Below are positions 13,881-41,673 of a stretch of 64,000 nt of DNA, in pieces. Under the pieces are notes generated by a model that searched no databases, was not told the DNA's origin, and was given only the letters and a program-made list of their open reading frames with translations. This DNA comes from Echeneis naucrates (Eukaryota; Chordata; Actinopteri; Carangiformes; Echeneidae). Made by a program: the position numbers and the translations under genes. The DNA lies in assembly GCF_900963305.1 (NCBI RefSeq), contig NC_042515.1, forward strand, positions 12,769,623-12,833,622, given 5' to 3'. The stretch's first letter is position 1. Each line of letters opens with the position of its first letter.

Positions 13881-15110
13881 ATAATACATTTTCTAAAAGG
13901 TGAGTGCAACTGTTCAAGTGGAATAATCAAATATTCATTTTAAAATTCACCTTATTACAAACCTTTAAGAAAAGAGCAGCATTTTTCTTTAGCATCAATT
14001 AATTTAACTTTAACTTTAACAAAAACGACACTTGTTCTCTTCTGCTGATTTAGAGCTCATGTTGAATATTGATAGCACAGCATGTCAACGCTAAAGCCAC
14101 AGCCAGCACCTTAGCTTAGCACAAATAACTGGAACTGGAAAAAGGGGAGCTCTTGACGGAGATGATATGATTGTTTTAGGTAGAATATAAACATTGTGGA
14201 AATGTGCACCCACAGGAATTTAGTGGAATCAACACTTTTTTTTACTTATTAACTTAAAGTTATTATTATTTTCAAATGTATCAAAATTGTTTTTGATTTC
14301 AGACCACTTCAGGTCTGAAAAAAGAATGATATTATACATAATTAGCAGCTTTAGAGGAAGAGGTGGACTTTCAGGCAGGCCCCTTTTCATTTTCAAGATC
14401 AAACTATTTTTAAATGGTCTAAAGTTCTTATTGAGATCTTATTGAACATTTTTGTAGTTTCATGGACTTCCATTTGATAAAAAAAAAGGATATCTTACAA
14501 CTACACGTTTCTGTTGTTTAATAGAATACCATCTGCAGAATTATCTTAAATCTGGAATAAAGTATATGCTTTGTGATTTGCAGCATCAAGTCCTCAGCGA
14601 GTTCCACGTTGTTTCTAAAATACATTCCAGCCATAAAGAGAAGTGAGGCTCACTAGGTGGAGCTGATGCTGCTCAACTTTTTTTTTTTGTTTTTAATTCA
14701 ATGACCTCCCGCAGACCATCAACCTGGCAGGCCCCTCCCCCATGCCCCTCCCCATCATGCATCTGGTGTGACAACAGCCAAGGACACAGACAGGCTGTTG
14801 TGTTTTCCGGTGTGTGTATTAGTTGTTTAAGATTTAACATAAGTAGCTGGCAAGAAAACAGAATGAATCAGTTCTTCACAAACACATCAGGCTTCATTTG
14901 CTTTTTTCACTTGTGTTTAAATTTAAAATTATTTTTGCTCAGACATCTTAACATTGAGTCAGAAATTGGTTAAAAAAAAAACAAAAAAAAAACAACACTG
15001 GTTTATCTGAGCATATGCAACCACTTACGAAGATCATGAGAAGACATCACTCCATTTAAAAGAAGAAAACTTTATGTAAAAAATGCAAAAATAAACCAAA
15101 AACAGCTAAT
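13881..15110. other. Intergenic gap between celsr2 and dstyk 3' ends
   Basis: AT-rich sequence with poly-T and poly-A runs (for example 14970-14994). celsr2 and dstyk converge here, tail to tail. I see no gene or recognisable RNA. Confidence 0.5.
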
Positions 15111-15127
15111 CATTTGTTGTAACAGAT

Positions 15128-15551
15128 TTTATTTAAAAAATGTATCGTATAGATGCGGAAATGTTCAGTTTAAATACAATCTAAAATCAATCTTTTATAT
15201 ATTTATATTTTTTTCATAATATTGGGAATGGGCTACTTTTTTTTTTTTAAAACAGTTTGCATCTAGTTACAATTCTATGACCAAGTAGTTATTAGCATGA
15301 TAGCTACAAAAAAAGCGCACTGTAGAGTTTGTATACAAATACACACAGGACAAACAATAAAACACACATATTTGCAAATGTCTGGTCTGTATCTTTTCCC
15401 CATAAATAGTGTAAATCCAACAACTGTGAACAAGGAAAACACTTTTCATCGGCCACCTGTTCTTCAGATGTTCATCTCTTTATAAATACAACAAAAATAC
15501 TTCTCTGAGCACAATCCCTGTCACACGTATGTTAGTTTGTCTGGAGCGTTT
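15128..15551 (-). other. dstyk: dstyk 3' untranslated region
   Basis: This lies between the dstyk stop codon (15552-15554) and a minus-strand AATAAA signal at 15128-15133. The length is an inference from the signal only. Confidence 0.55.
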
Positions 15552-30623
<15,072 letters not shown>

Positions 30624-31650
30624 GGTCAGCGGGTCGAGCTGCTGCTGCTGCTTAGAAACAAATGCAGGTGCCAAAGACTGAAAGTTCAGGTCTCAGTTTT
30701 CCGAGACCCAAATCAGCCCTCTATTTCCCGTCCGCTCGCCTGCTGGATAACTCACCGCCTTAGTCCGTTTCAAGCTGTCATTAACATTATTGTGTCGGTG
30801 CTGGACAGACAACAGCCCCTTCAGCGTCCTCTGTCTCTGACATTGGACTTTTTCTGATGCACAGCTAGTTTAGTTTAGCCGAGCTGAGGACGAGTCTCGG
30901 CTGCAGGACAACCTGGACCGAGTCGGATTTTCAGGGTGGGCTAACTAACCACGTCGTCTCGTCTTCAGCATCTTGTGCTTCCTGTCGCTTCTTGTTAAAA
31001 TCCCACTGAGTTACCGCCCGCAAACCGAGGAGACTAAAAACAAACAGATGATAACCAGCCGCCGTTGGTTTCTGGGCTCAATAATGTGTGTTTTGCTAAC
31101 TAGCTGAGGTCCAGAGAGGGTTAGCTCCGCTAGCCTGAAGCCATCTCCTGCCCGTCCCCGCCTTGGCCTGGCACGGCACACATAGCCTCTAACCGGGGCA
31201 CCGTTTTACAGCCATACAAATAAAACAAAAAAAAATTGTTGTTTTTTAACTCAGGCAGCTGACTGTTAATTAACGCCAACGGACTTAACGGGCCAAACAA
31301 AAATAATAATAATAAAAAAAATGTCGGTGTTGGTGCTGATGAGGCTCCGCTGGGAAAAGATCTTCCTAAACTGGCTCCGGCCCGAAGGAGCCAGCGGACA
31401 TCTTCCACCCCGGAGACCGACGGCCCCGCCCGCCCCAAAAACCTGCCCTGTCGGCGGAGAGGAAGATGATAAGGACCGTCGGCTGTGGAGCGGGACGAGG
31501 TGTGTCTGAGACAAAACACACAGCCGAGGACCGGGCAATCAAATCACTGCAAAACAGAAAGTCGACCGAAGTTAGAGAGAGGAATGGGCGGGTCCGGGAA
31601 GGCGCACTGCACTCTGGGAAATGTAGGGCTTTTCATACTGTCGGTGCAGC
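30624..31650 (-). promoter_or_regulatory. dstyk: dstyk 5' leader and CpG-rich promoter region
   Basis: GC- and CpG-enriched sequence lies upstream of the dstyk ATG, including GGGCGGG at about 31586-31592. It stands out from the AT-rich flanks. The exact transcription start cannot be read from sequence. Confidence 0.55.
31609..31626 (-). promoter_or_regulatory. ZNF143/THAP11-type (SBS) site
   Basis: On the minus strand this reads CTACATTTCCCAGAGTGC. It closely fits the SBS consensus ACTACAnTTCCCAGnATGC known from vertebrate housekeeping promoters. It lies about 1 kb upstream of the dstyk ATG, at the far edge of the CpG-rich block. Confidence 0.6.
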
Positions 31651-31798
31651 ATCAAATCGATGTCCGGCTGACCTCACACTCGGTGCACGGCATCCCAGAT
31701 CTGACATATGTGGTGGTATTTTTTGCTTTTAGATGTTTTATTACAAAAAGCGTGTCAAAGCCATGGCCAAAAGTATTCATAGACAGCTGCAAAAATTG

Positions 31799-31880
31799 CT
31801 AATATATATATATATAGCAATTTATATATATATATTGCTAATATATATATATATATATATATACATATATATATAAATAA
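31799..31880. repeat. (TA)n tracts with palindromic GCAA/TTGC ends
   Basis: TA-repeat blocks are separated by TAGCAATTTA and TATTGCTAA, so the segment can fold on itself as nested hairpins. A further TA/CATATA tract lies at 32116-32142. Confidence 0.85.
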
Positions 31881-34090
31881 ATTGAAGGTAATCGCGCTTT
31901 TCAATAAGTGAAAATGATCCAAATATACCATTACAAAAATGAGATTATGCTAATAATGCTAAACAAAACATATTCTTGGGCCCTAATGTCTACGGAAGCC
32001 CAGAGAGACCACTGAGGCGGAAAAAGTATAGCAATGCATTTTCTTTGTCTGATTGTTTTCTCGTGTGTTCATAAATTAAGAACAGGTAAAGAGGGGTTTT
32101 CACGCTGATCCAGATTATATATATATATATACATATATATATTCTTCTTTTTCTCATCATTTTCTCATCGGTGAAAACAAGTAAAGACAAAAGTATTGGT
32201 AGTTGTAAAAACATTTGTAATTATTTGTCGGTGCTTATTGTTGTAATACTCATCTCAGCCGTAGGAGGCTGTAGTGCACCACTAACCCGATTCCTTAGTC
32301 TTGCCTTGTCAACAATAAGGTAATGTCAGTTGATAAAACAGCAACACCCTCAGATGGGACTTGCTCACATGTACACCATGTTAATTTAAGCAAGTTAATT
32401 TAAGCAAACTTGTGGAACTAGACAGACAGTTTTGTCCATATAAACACCACTTTTTAAAACCCTCTCACTTTAAAACCCACTCTTTTCTAAAACAAATGCT
32501 TTTACACACTGCTTGTAAACAACTATTGTTTAAAGGCCAGTGGTCTGAATGACTTCCATGTTTGGTCGTTGTTTTTTAATTACCCATGTTGTCCCCTTTT
32601 CCTGTTTCTTGCATGTTGGCCTGGTCTTTGGACCTGGTTGTGTGTATAGGGCCTTTATTCATACTTTAACTGTGTATTGCATATTAAATTTAACTATTTA
32701 ATTCAGTCAGTGGGGCCTTTAGTACAATGAACATAATGAAACTGTCCATGGTGTTAGGATGTAATGTGAAGCGATTGGACAGTCTCTGTCAAGTTTTCTC
32801 TCAGTGAATTCCACTGGTCCAAATCAGTCAAACCACATCCTCGGTGGTGAATGTATGCTGAGCTCTAGTGGCCAATACCGACAATTACACAACTAATCCA
32901 ACTTTCTTTCAACACATCTCCCTAAATTACACTATCTACAGACTGCTTACATAGGACAGGCTGACAAATACGTTTAGTGACCTAATCAGTATTATCACTG
33001 CATGAAATTCGAGATATGAGGAAATGAAAAAAGTCATAATGTATTATTTTCTGCTAATTACTTCGTAGAAATTAGCTGTGGCTGTGTTTTTAACTAAGTA
33101 GAACTAAACACACATTAGGTGATGCTGAAAAATGAAACACCAGCTCTTTGTGTTTTATTTTATGAGTGGATAATTCATAGAAATTGCCACAGTAATTCAC
33201 TTTATTAATGTGTGTTATGTTCCGTTATTGGGAATGCATTGAACAAGTTAATGAACAAGTGAATTTCATGGATTTGAGTATTCCTCTTAATGTTTAAGTG
33301 ACCCATTAATGTTGTAGTTAGTCAGGAATGAACTGAATGAATCTATTTTTATTCTATCATATTTGCTTGTTTGGAAATGTAAAAAGCTCTTGAACTGGTC
33401 GTAAAACGACGTGTGTGCATTTTGAAAAACCTCTTCAACTTTTTCTTTATGTTGCCTTTTTTATTTTAAATCCATCCACTCATCCCTGAAAATACCCGAC
33501 ATGTCATGTTGTTAAACAGAACTTTCTCACAGCTAACATGACAGCTGTCACAGCAGGAATTTGTTTCAAACACCACTGATGCTTCAGAGTTGAAACGAGC
33601 TTCTGGACTGAACCTGGTCCTGAGTTGATGTGGTCCAACAGGAGCACAGACAAGATGGAGCTGACGGACTCACAGAAGCGCAGCAGCCAAAAACGCTGAT
33701 CACATCAGTCTCTTTGTCAGCGCTGTTTCCCCTACACCCCAAACTACTAAATACATCAATGTGTATGTTGACCATAATTGATGTGAGTGTGGCAATGATA
33801 AAATGATCAATAGATAATAATAATAATAATAATAATAATAGATTAAATGGCAGCTAATCTGCTACCAAATGATCATTCTAATCAAGCATGGGAGATGGAT
33901 CAGCTTTTTTCCCACAGGCTTATAATACAAAAATGAAGCATCATCGATCTTACATTTGGGTTTAACTTGATATGTAATGAACAGCTGACACAGTACAGAG
34001 AAAGAAATCCACAGAGAGCAATTTACTGTGACACGTATTGGCCAGTTTCAGAAGTCACACAGTTAGCGGCACATGCTGGTGCAGCAGATC
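31881..34090. other. Intergenic region, dstyk to nuak2
   Basis: AT-rich spacer between two divergent genes. It holds a second TA tract (32116-32142) and an AAT trinucleotide repeat (33814-33841). I see no gene. Confidence 0.6.
33814..33841. repeat. (AAT)n microsatellite
   Basis: About nine AAT/ATA trinucleotide units upstream of nuak2. Confidence 0.9.
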
Positions 34091-34420
34091 AAACGCTCCC
34101 TGTACCTGGCCCGCCCCCTGAGTATTAGCCGGGTGCGCTCGGCTGCTCTGCCGGTAACAGACGGTCCGTTCATCAAGAAGGAGACAGAGCCTGCAGGGCT
34201 GCGGACCGACTGTTTCACTTTCCGCCTTCAACTTTAAATTGTACTTTTCCGCCTCAAGACCTGCTCACTGTGAGACCTTTTTCTGAACCTGCTCCTCCGC
34301 ACCTTTGGGAGAGACACAGACCGGACTCGGCGCAGGCTAATGCGGCTGACCAGGGAAACCTGCGGCCGAGAATAAAAATAATAATAATAAAACAAAAAGG
34401 ACACCCAGGTTTCTGCCAGG
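34091..34420 (+). promoter_or_regulatory. nuak2: nuak2 promoter and 5' leader
   Basis: GC-rich sequence with a CCGCCCCCT GC-box-like motif near 34110 sits between AT-rich intergenic DNA and the nuak2 ATG. The transcription start is not determinable here. Confidence 0.5.
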
Positions 34421-37400
34421 ATGGACGGTGTAAATGCTGCCCGTCTTTCGACAAACTGTAAGCCGTCTGTCGGCGGAGTTTCACCCGATGAAGCCCCCCC
34501 CGGAGGGAGAGCTCCGTGTCCGGCGAGGAAACAAGCCGTGAAGAGACACCACCACAAACACAACCTGAAGCACAGGTACGAGTTCCTGGAGACCCTGGGC
34601 AAGGGAACCTACGGCAAGGTGAAGAAGGCCAAGGAGAGGTCCGGCAGGCTGGTAAGCATGGAGACATATTTTAGTTTTTTAACTGTGTCATCCAACTGCT
34701 GCTCCCCCATCAACACATCTGTGTGCCTCACCGTCCTGCTGGCCACCTGTTGTTTACAGAGAGAGGATTATTTTTAGGACACCTGCTGTTTGCTCACAGG
34801 TAGCTCCACATTTGGATTTCAATGTGGGAAAAGGAAAATGTAAAATGTATAAAAAGCGATTAAAAGCAAACCTTTTCAGATGAAAAAGTGAGCTTGATAC
34901 AAGTTTTAGTTTGTAGTGTTTTTGTGTCTTGTGATTTGGGACCTAACTCAATGTCTTGATCCTCTGGGATCTAGTGAATTAAGACCAGTGAAAGTATTTT
35001 TATATTTCATTGTCCGAAGGCCTCGCCTGTGTTATCTTTACAGGTTTATGGTCCATCAAAGTACTATGAAATTTCAGTTGGCGACTAAGTCAAGGTATTG
35101 CTTCACTGACTTTACCAGGACTAGGTCACAACCAAGTCTGGCTGGACCATGTACGGTCAATGTGCAAAACCTAAGGGGTTTCAGCAGTGACTGGCATGTG
35201 CCTTATTAAGACTACATATCAAACTGTTTGTCCTGCAACTGAGTCATGTGACATTCGGTTGACCTGTGGAGAAAATGTGATCACTCAGTCCATCAGTAGG
35301 GACATTCATGATTATTGGACTGACCCTGCTGCTGCAGTCCTGCCAAAATTTGATTTCTGTTAATCTGTCACTACACAAAATGTGTCCTGTAATCACCTCA
35401 AACAGGCCTAAAGGAAACCCAAAGGAAAGGCGTTACTTTGGAACGTTTAAGTGAATTTGTCCCCTGGAGGAAAGTTGGGTAAATTTGTTTCAGTTTCCGA
35501 TGACAGGAGCAGTGGAAATTACAACTGGCCTTTCAGGTGGATTCCAGTTCACTATGACCTAAGGGGAAATGGGAGGTATTTAAAACAGACTGATTGAGAT
35601 AAGCCCTTAGAGGGGATGTGGAGAAGTTGGCAAGCAAAGTTAAAATTTTTTATTTTGTAGGTTATAAAATATTTCATTATCATCATCCCAAGTAGAATTT
35701 TCTAAGAAACGTTTAAACCTTTTAAGCACCTATACATAGGTAATGTGCATGTTCATATCAATGAGGACACAATACACATGAGAAATTTGTTGAGGTTCAA
35801 AAGCACTGCAGACTACAATCTACAAAATGGCCATAAAGTTCCTCTCTGAGCAGTTTGATTGTGACCTTCATAATGGCAGGGTTTATTGCAGGCCTGTTTT
35901 ATTGGGCTTTTTCAGTTTGAGCTGGCTGGACCTGATAAACTGGCGACTGATGTAAGTCGGCAAACTATATTCGCTAATGTATTAAATGGTCCATCAGGAA
36001 ATAGAAAGTAAGTGTAAATGATCAAAAGCAAAAGGCAGTGAGCAGTGAGTCAGACCACTGGACTAGTTTCAGGTTTAATCGATGCCACCATGCTTCAATA
36101 AAAAATAGATACTTGGCACAGAAGCTGCGGGGCACCATTCATCAGGAATGCTGTTTGTTGAACGATCACATTTATTGTGAGTGAAAAGTGCTAAGAGATG
36201 AATGAAGGAAGTGTCAGGAATTTCCCTGCTGTACCTGCAGTAAACAGGCTGTGGTTCATGTTCAGCCTTGTCCACTGCGATCACACTAATCTGACTCGTC
36301 TAGCTGCTGCTGCTGCTGCTGCTGTTGTTTTTTTGTCTTTTTTTTTTCTCCCCCTTAATGATACAAGTCGGTGTCTGCGATTAATTCCTGCTCCACATGC
36401 CTTAAACCCAGGGTCAAATGGCAAAATGCGGATTAGCTCAAATGCCTATTTTCAATTCACACCAAACGCGCAGCACTTGGCATGGGATAGAAACAGCTGA
36501 AACATTTATTTGCTTTGTTTTCATCCACCTACCTCAGTATTGACAAGATAATAGACAAACATGGAACTTGCCTCAGGGAGTGACATAACATGAAGTTTCG
36601 TGCATTGTGGCTGCACATTTGTTGGCATTGTGTTAGTGCATATGTTTTATTATATAACCCACTTAGGCGGGGCATTTTAGCATAAATTTAAGTACGGCTG
36701 ACCTCACACTCATGCATGGCAAGGTACGTTGTTTGTTCCTATCAACATCTAATGCCTTAATGCCTTAAATTAGCAGCTATATTAGGTGAAAGCTATTGCA
36801 ATGCAAGTTGTTCTTAAGAAAAACCTGTTGCTCTATCAGTTGATTGCATCAGGTTTCATAGTTAAACCTCAAATGTTTTAGTAAGGACTTTAGGATATTG
36901 TGAATCAGCTGTGAGGGAAGATGTATATAACATATTAAGAATATGCTAACTATAAATAATTGCAAACACAATTAACAAAAACCAAAATATGCCATTTAAG
37001 TAGCAGTGATTCACTATTCACAAGTGGAACAACCGCTATTGTTCTTCTTTAAGACCTTTCAGATTTTCAAGATAGTGGACCTAATCTATTGGTGCTCACT
37101 GTGTGGAACCAACAGTGACAAAGACAAACACACGCACACAACCTCAACCTCACAGGGGTGTGAACTCATCATGAGTGTGAGATCAGCCCATCCGACAGCT
37201 ATGCAAACAAACGCAGGAAGCCTCAGTTCCCAGAATCAGGAGAGAGGTCTGTGTGGTGTGAATATTGTACAGCAGCACTAAGTTCAGACAGTGACTCATG
37301 ACAGGAGACAGTCGTTTGTTCAAACTGATATAACAACTCACTGCTCCACTCATTTTCCCTGTCTGTAGCCTTGGGGGTTAGAAAGGAGAGGAAACCAGGA

Positions 37401-40400
37401 CGCCCCTCCACCAGTGCCTCGTGGCACCCTTTAACCTTGGAGGAGACTGATGACGCACTGGGTGCACAGAGGAATCCCAGGCATCTGAGCTTCAAATAGA
37501 CAAATGCAACTTAAAGACATGTAAAGACTTGTCAAAATCGTGTATATGACAGCTCTGCTAATACAAATTTAAAGTTCCATTTTCTTTGGGCCTACCAGGA
37601 GACAATAGATTTTGTGATAGCAGACAATACCTGATGCAGTGTTTCTCTGCGCCTTGTCAGAAACAACAATCAGAGTTTTCAGTTCACTGCCCATGGGTCT
37701 TCTCTTATGAAAAGTCAATTTCATAAGTGATTAAACACATCTTTCTCATTTCAGTAGACTTAAGGGTATAAATCTTACTGTGTCACTGACAATACTCATT
37801 ACTTGTTACAATTTTAAAGTTTTAAAAGACCTTTATCCTGAAATTTCCATTTGAGACCAGTTGTGTTTGAAAGGGTTAGGATTAACCATGTGACCCTTCT
37901 TACAGTAAAGCTGTTGCTGCCACTGCATTAAATCACGCTTGGATCTTCTCTTTCGAGCACTTGTGTATAAAAAAAAAAAGAAAGGGAAAAGTTTTTTTTT
38001 CTTCCAAAAGTCAAATATTCCTTTGTTTCCTTTTGTTTTAAGGTTGCCATAAAATCCATAAGAAAGGAGAAGATCAAGGATGAGCAAGATCTGGTTCACA
38101 TTCGACGGGAAATTGAAATCATGTCCTCACTCTGCCACCCACACATCATCACTATATATGAAGGTACAGCATGCAGTGAGTTTTGTGTGCATGTGTGGTT
38201 TTGTTTCAATGTTTACTTTCCCAAGGTGGTTGTATCCTGGAGCCACCAGCTGAGTGAAATGAGACACCTGGAAAAAGATGCATCTCAATGAGTCTCTGTT
38301 TGAGAGTCAGGGTTTGGTCACGCAAGTCATTGTGTTGAAGTCTGATGCAAGGTTATATAAGCACTGGTGCTCTGCTGTTCCCCGTCAGCGTTGCAGGATA
38401 ATGTGCAGAGAATTGTCTTCCAGTGCTGGCCACGTCTGATGAAGTGGTCTTTCTCCATCTCAGTTATTGAGGGGCCTCATTTGTCCTAATCAGTATGAAT
38501 GAAAGCTTGTACAAGACAATAAAAATCTGTAACACATCCTTTTTCAGAACATATTGGATGTAGGCTATGTGGAAATATTGTCTGGTGCTCTGCTCATTTC
38601 AGTGTCCACTTTAACTGTGTGGAGTTGCAGGTTTCCAGGAGAAAAAAAAACAGAGATAAAATATGAGATCATTTAATACAGTTCTATTTGGCTGATCCGT
38701 TTGATTTGAAAGCTTTTCATTAAAGATGTTCTCCTTTTTTTTGTTGTTGTTGTTGTTTTTTTTCAGTATTTGAAAACAAAGACAAAATTGTGATTGTGAT
38801 GGAGTATGCCAGCCGTGGGGACCTGTATGACTACATCTGTGAAAAGAGACACATCTCTGAACGGGAGGCCAGACACTTCTTCAGACAAATAGTTTCAGCT
38901 GTGCACTACTGCCATCAGGTAAGTCTTCCTGCAAAGCATATGAAGTAGTTTACAGAAAATAGATCAATATAAATAATAAATATCTTCACTGCTACGTCAA
39001 ACCGTGTGACGCAGCCCTTCACTCAGACTGGCAGCTGAGCTTGTGAGTTTTTCCTGGGCCCTGGCACCCCCAAAGTTACATAATGGGCATTGTGCACCGT
39101 CAGCCTACTGTTCTGAACAGGGAGCCTGTGAGAATGATGCAGGGCGGCATGAACAGTTTGGGTCTGTAGAGAGGTAGAGAGCCAGCGTCAGGTCTAAAGG
39201 CCAGCCTGTTTAATGAGGGTGTGATAGAAGAGAAAGGCTCCACACACACACTCGGTTGTTCCTGTAGCTTTGTGATGACGAACATTTCAAGCACACAGTT
39301 TTAATGTGGCTAGTCAGCACTTAACACAGCATTTATGTTTACAGCGCGAGTTGTTCTGTCCGTGTTAACATCTGCCTTTTTCACTTTTATTGTGTTATGA
39401 GGTCTTGTTATACATTTTATTTTCCATTTGTATAGCAGCATAGCAGCAAAAAGCCATTTTAACTCGTAGCATCATGCACATTTAGCGTTGTGATGAATTC
39501 TAAAAGGTTGCACACAGTAAATGGCCTCTTTTCATTATAACAATTAAAAATGGATGAGTGACAACATGAATGTGTCTGCTGCTACAAGTGTCCATATATG
39601 AGAAATAGCTGACCTGCATTTTGAAGACAAACTCTGCTTGAGCCAAAGGCATTCCCCCCTGCAGAGTAGAGGACAATGGAGCATAACTGACGCACCAGAA
39701 AAACAATCTTCACTTGGCAAAGAATGTGTTCTGACCCACTAAAAACTAACCCTGTCAAATGATACATATGCCATTACACTGATGCGTAAGACAATTTCTC
39801 ATTGTAAAAAAAAAAAAAAGAAAAAAGACTGCTATAGAATATAGATTTTTTTCTTTTTTTTTTTTTAATTTCTTTCTTTTTTTCTTTCTTTTTTTTTTAG
39901 AATGGGATAGTACACCGGGACCTGAAACTGGAGAATATTTTACTAGATGGCAAAGGCAACATGAAGGTATGTATGACTAACAGTCCCTCCACAGAAATAC
40001 ATTTCCTCTATCTTTTTTTGATTTACTATGTAAAGGTGGGATTATAATTGACAGTGTGTGGCACTTATCAAGTTACTGTAAGGAAACACATTTAATATTA
40101 CAGAATCAACTTCAAGAAATAATGAGCCACTGTGAAATCTTCAATATCTGAAATGATAGTAGTATGTGTTATGACTAATAGTGGAGATTGTGAGTGTGGA
40201 AAACTTTGAGGAAGTTGGCTACAGTACAGTAATCTGATAACAGTTTTGAACCAGCTCACTTTTGTGTTTTTTTTTTTCTTCTTTTTGTTGGCAGATTGCA
40301 GACTTTGGTCTGTCAAACCTCTACCACGGTGACGAATATCTCCAGACGTTCTGTGGCAGCCCTCTGTACGCCTCCCCAGAGATCGTTAATGGACGACCGT

Positions 40401-41673
40401 ATCGTGGGCCAGAGGTGGACACCTGGTCTCTGGGTGTGTTGTTATATACGATGGTTCATGGTGCCATGCCCTTTGATGGAAACAACCACAAGACACTGGT
40501 TCAGCAGATCAGCACTGGAAACTACCGCAAACCAAATAACCCCTCTGGTGAGTTTTTCAATAACACTTCTTCAAATGAGCTGAAACATTATTTAGTTTAT
40601 TCTTAAACCATGTTTAACCCCCCCCCCTTTCAGATGCATGTGGGCTGATCCGCTGGATGCTGATGGTAAATCCTGAGCGCAGAGCTACAATGGAAGACAT
40701 TGCAGGACACTGGTGGCTCAACTGGGGTTACCAGCAGCCATTGCTGTGTGACACAAAGAGCAGTACAGTGGAGCACCCGTCGTCACCAGCCTATCCGTCT
40801 ACGCTGCACCCTGCTGGGCTGGCCAGTGTTGCTGGTTGGCTGCGTCGTACATCCAGGCCTTTACTGGAGAACGGCTCGAAGATGCGCTGCTTGCTCCGCT
40901 CACAGGGCGGTGGTGGAGGGGACGTTGTCCGACAGCGCTCTCTGCGAAGGTCACGAAAGGAAAACAATGTCTCTCAGACAGTTCATGAAGGAAGCACAGA
41001 CAACCGTCCCTCAAAGGGTATCCTAAAGAGACGCAACAGTGTGAAACAGAAAGTCATTAGTGAAATATCTGCTGCTGGTCCAGTGGAGCCTCCAGCTGTT
41101 TTGGGTTTATCTGCACCATCTAATGCCCCATCAGCATTGCCACCTCGCAAAGGTATCCTTAAGAAGCCAACCGAGCAAGAGTCTGGATACTACTCCTCCT
41201 CTCCCGAGAACAGTGACTGTGGCTGGGCACCACAAAATAAAGAGTGCCCCTCGGCACCGATCTACAGGAAGGGCATCCTGAAGCGCAATGGAAAGTTCTC
41301 AGGTGTTCTGCAGGAGTTCGGCTCTTTAGACCAGTTGGCAGCATCTTTACCCTGTGGGGTTACCAAGTCAAGACCAAGTGGGGCTATCAGCAAGGACAGC
41401 ATTCTCTCTTCAGAGTCCTTTGACCAGCTGGATCTGCCAGACTGCGTGGGGCCTGCAACAGAAATGGATAAACCAGCTAAGACTCGCATGAGAGGATGCG
41501 TGTCTGCAGACAACCTGCTGGATATACAAGAAGACAGGATTCTTGGGGTTGGGGTTCTGAGTCCCTGGAACTGCTATGAGTCTGGAGTGGCTGACAGTAC
41601 GTTTTCCATCACAGACTGTGATAATGTGACAGAGGCTTACAGACAGGCCATGGTCTTGCATGGAGCAACCTGA
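34421..41673 (+). CDS. nuak2: NUAK family kinase 2 (AMPK-related, SNARK)
   Basis: A serine/threonine kinase of the AMPK-related group, activated by LKB1, that controls actomyosin through the MYPT1-PP1beta phosphatase. Exons: 34421-34651, 38043-38163, 38767-38918, 39901-39966, 40295-40547, 40634-41673, giving 1863 nt and 620 aa. The N-terminal basic block [20 protein letters not shown] precedes the glycine loop GKGTYGKV. Also visible are [15 protein letters not shown], and the activation-loop threonine in LQTFCGSP at residue 208, the human NUAK2 position. The tail has three GILK motifs (about residues 403, 448, 488), which in this family bind PP1, and ends [15 protein letters not shown]. The match to [15 protein letters not shown]-type tail sequence (here [14 protein letters not shown]) separates it from NUAK1. 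Confidence 0.96.
34652..38042 (+). other. nuak2: nuak2 intron 1, 3.4 kb
   Basis: This separates the glycine-loop exon from the VAIK exon. It contains a short CTG repeat (36303-36327) and a poly-A/poly-T block near 37970-38000. No additional exon is seen. Confidence 0.75.
36303..36327. repeat. (CTG)7-8 trinucleotide repeat
   Basis: A short CTG tract followed by poly-T inside nuak2 intron 1. Confidence 0.85.

Noticed and set aside
30624-30674. Upstream extension of the dstyk start
   Set aside because: The frame continues upstream but has no ATG. The ATG at 30623 gives an N-terminus of family-like length.
31130-31538. Minus-strand frames of 90-129 residues upstream of dstyk
   Set aside because: They lie in the CpG-rich promoter block, are low complexity and match nothing known. 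They are chance frames from GC-rich sequence.
34234-34667. Long minus-strand frames opposite nuak2 exon 1
   Set aside because: They are shadows of a GC-rich coding exon and leader with no family resemblance.
34421-41673. Assignment of the kinase as NUAK1
   Set aside because: The N-terminal [10 protein letters not shown] region, [14 protein letters not shown] tail motif and dstyk/tmcc2 neighbours fit NUAK2.
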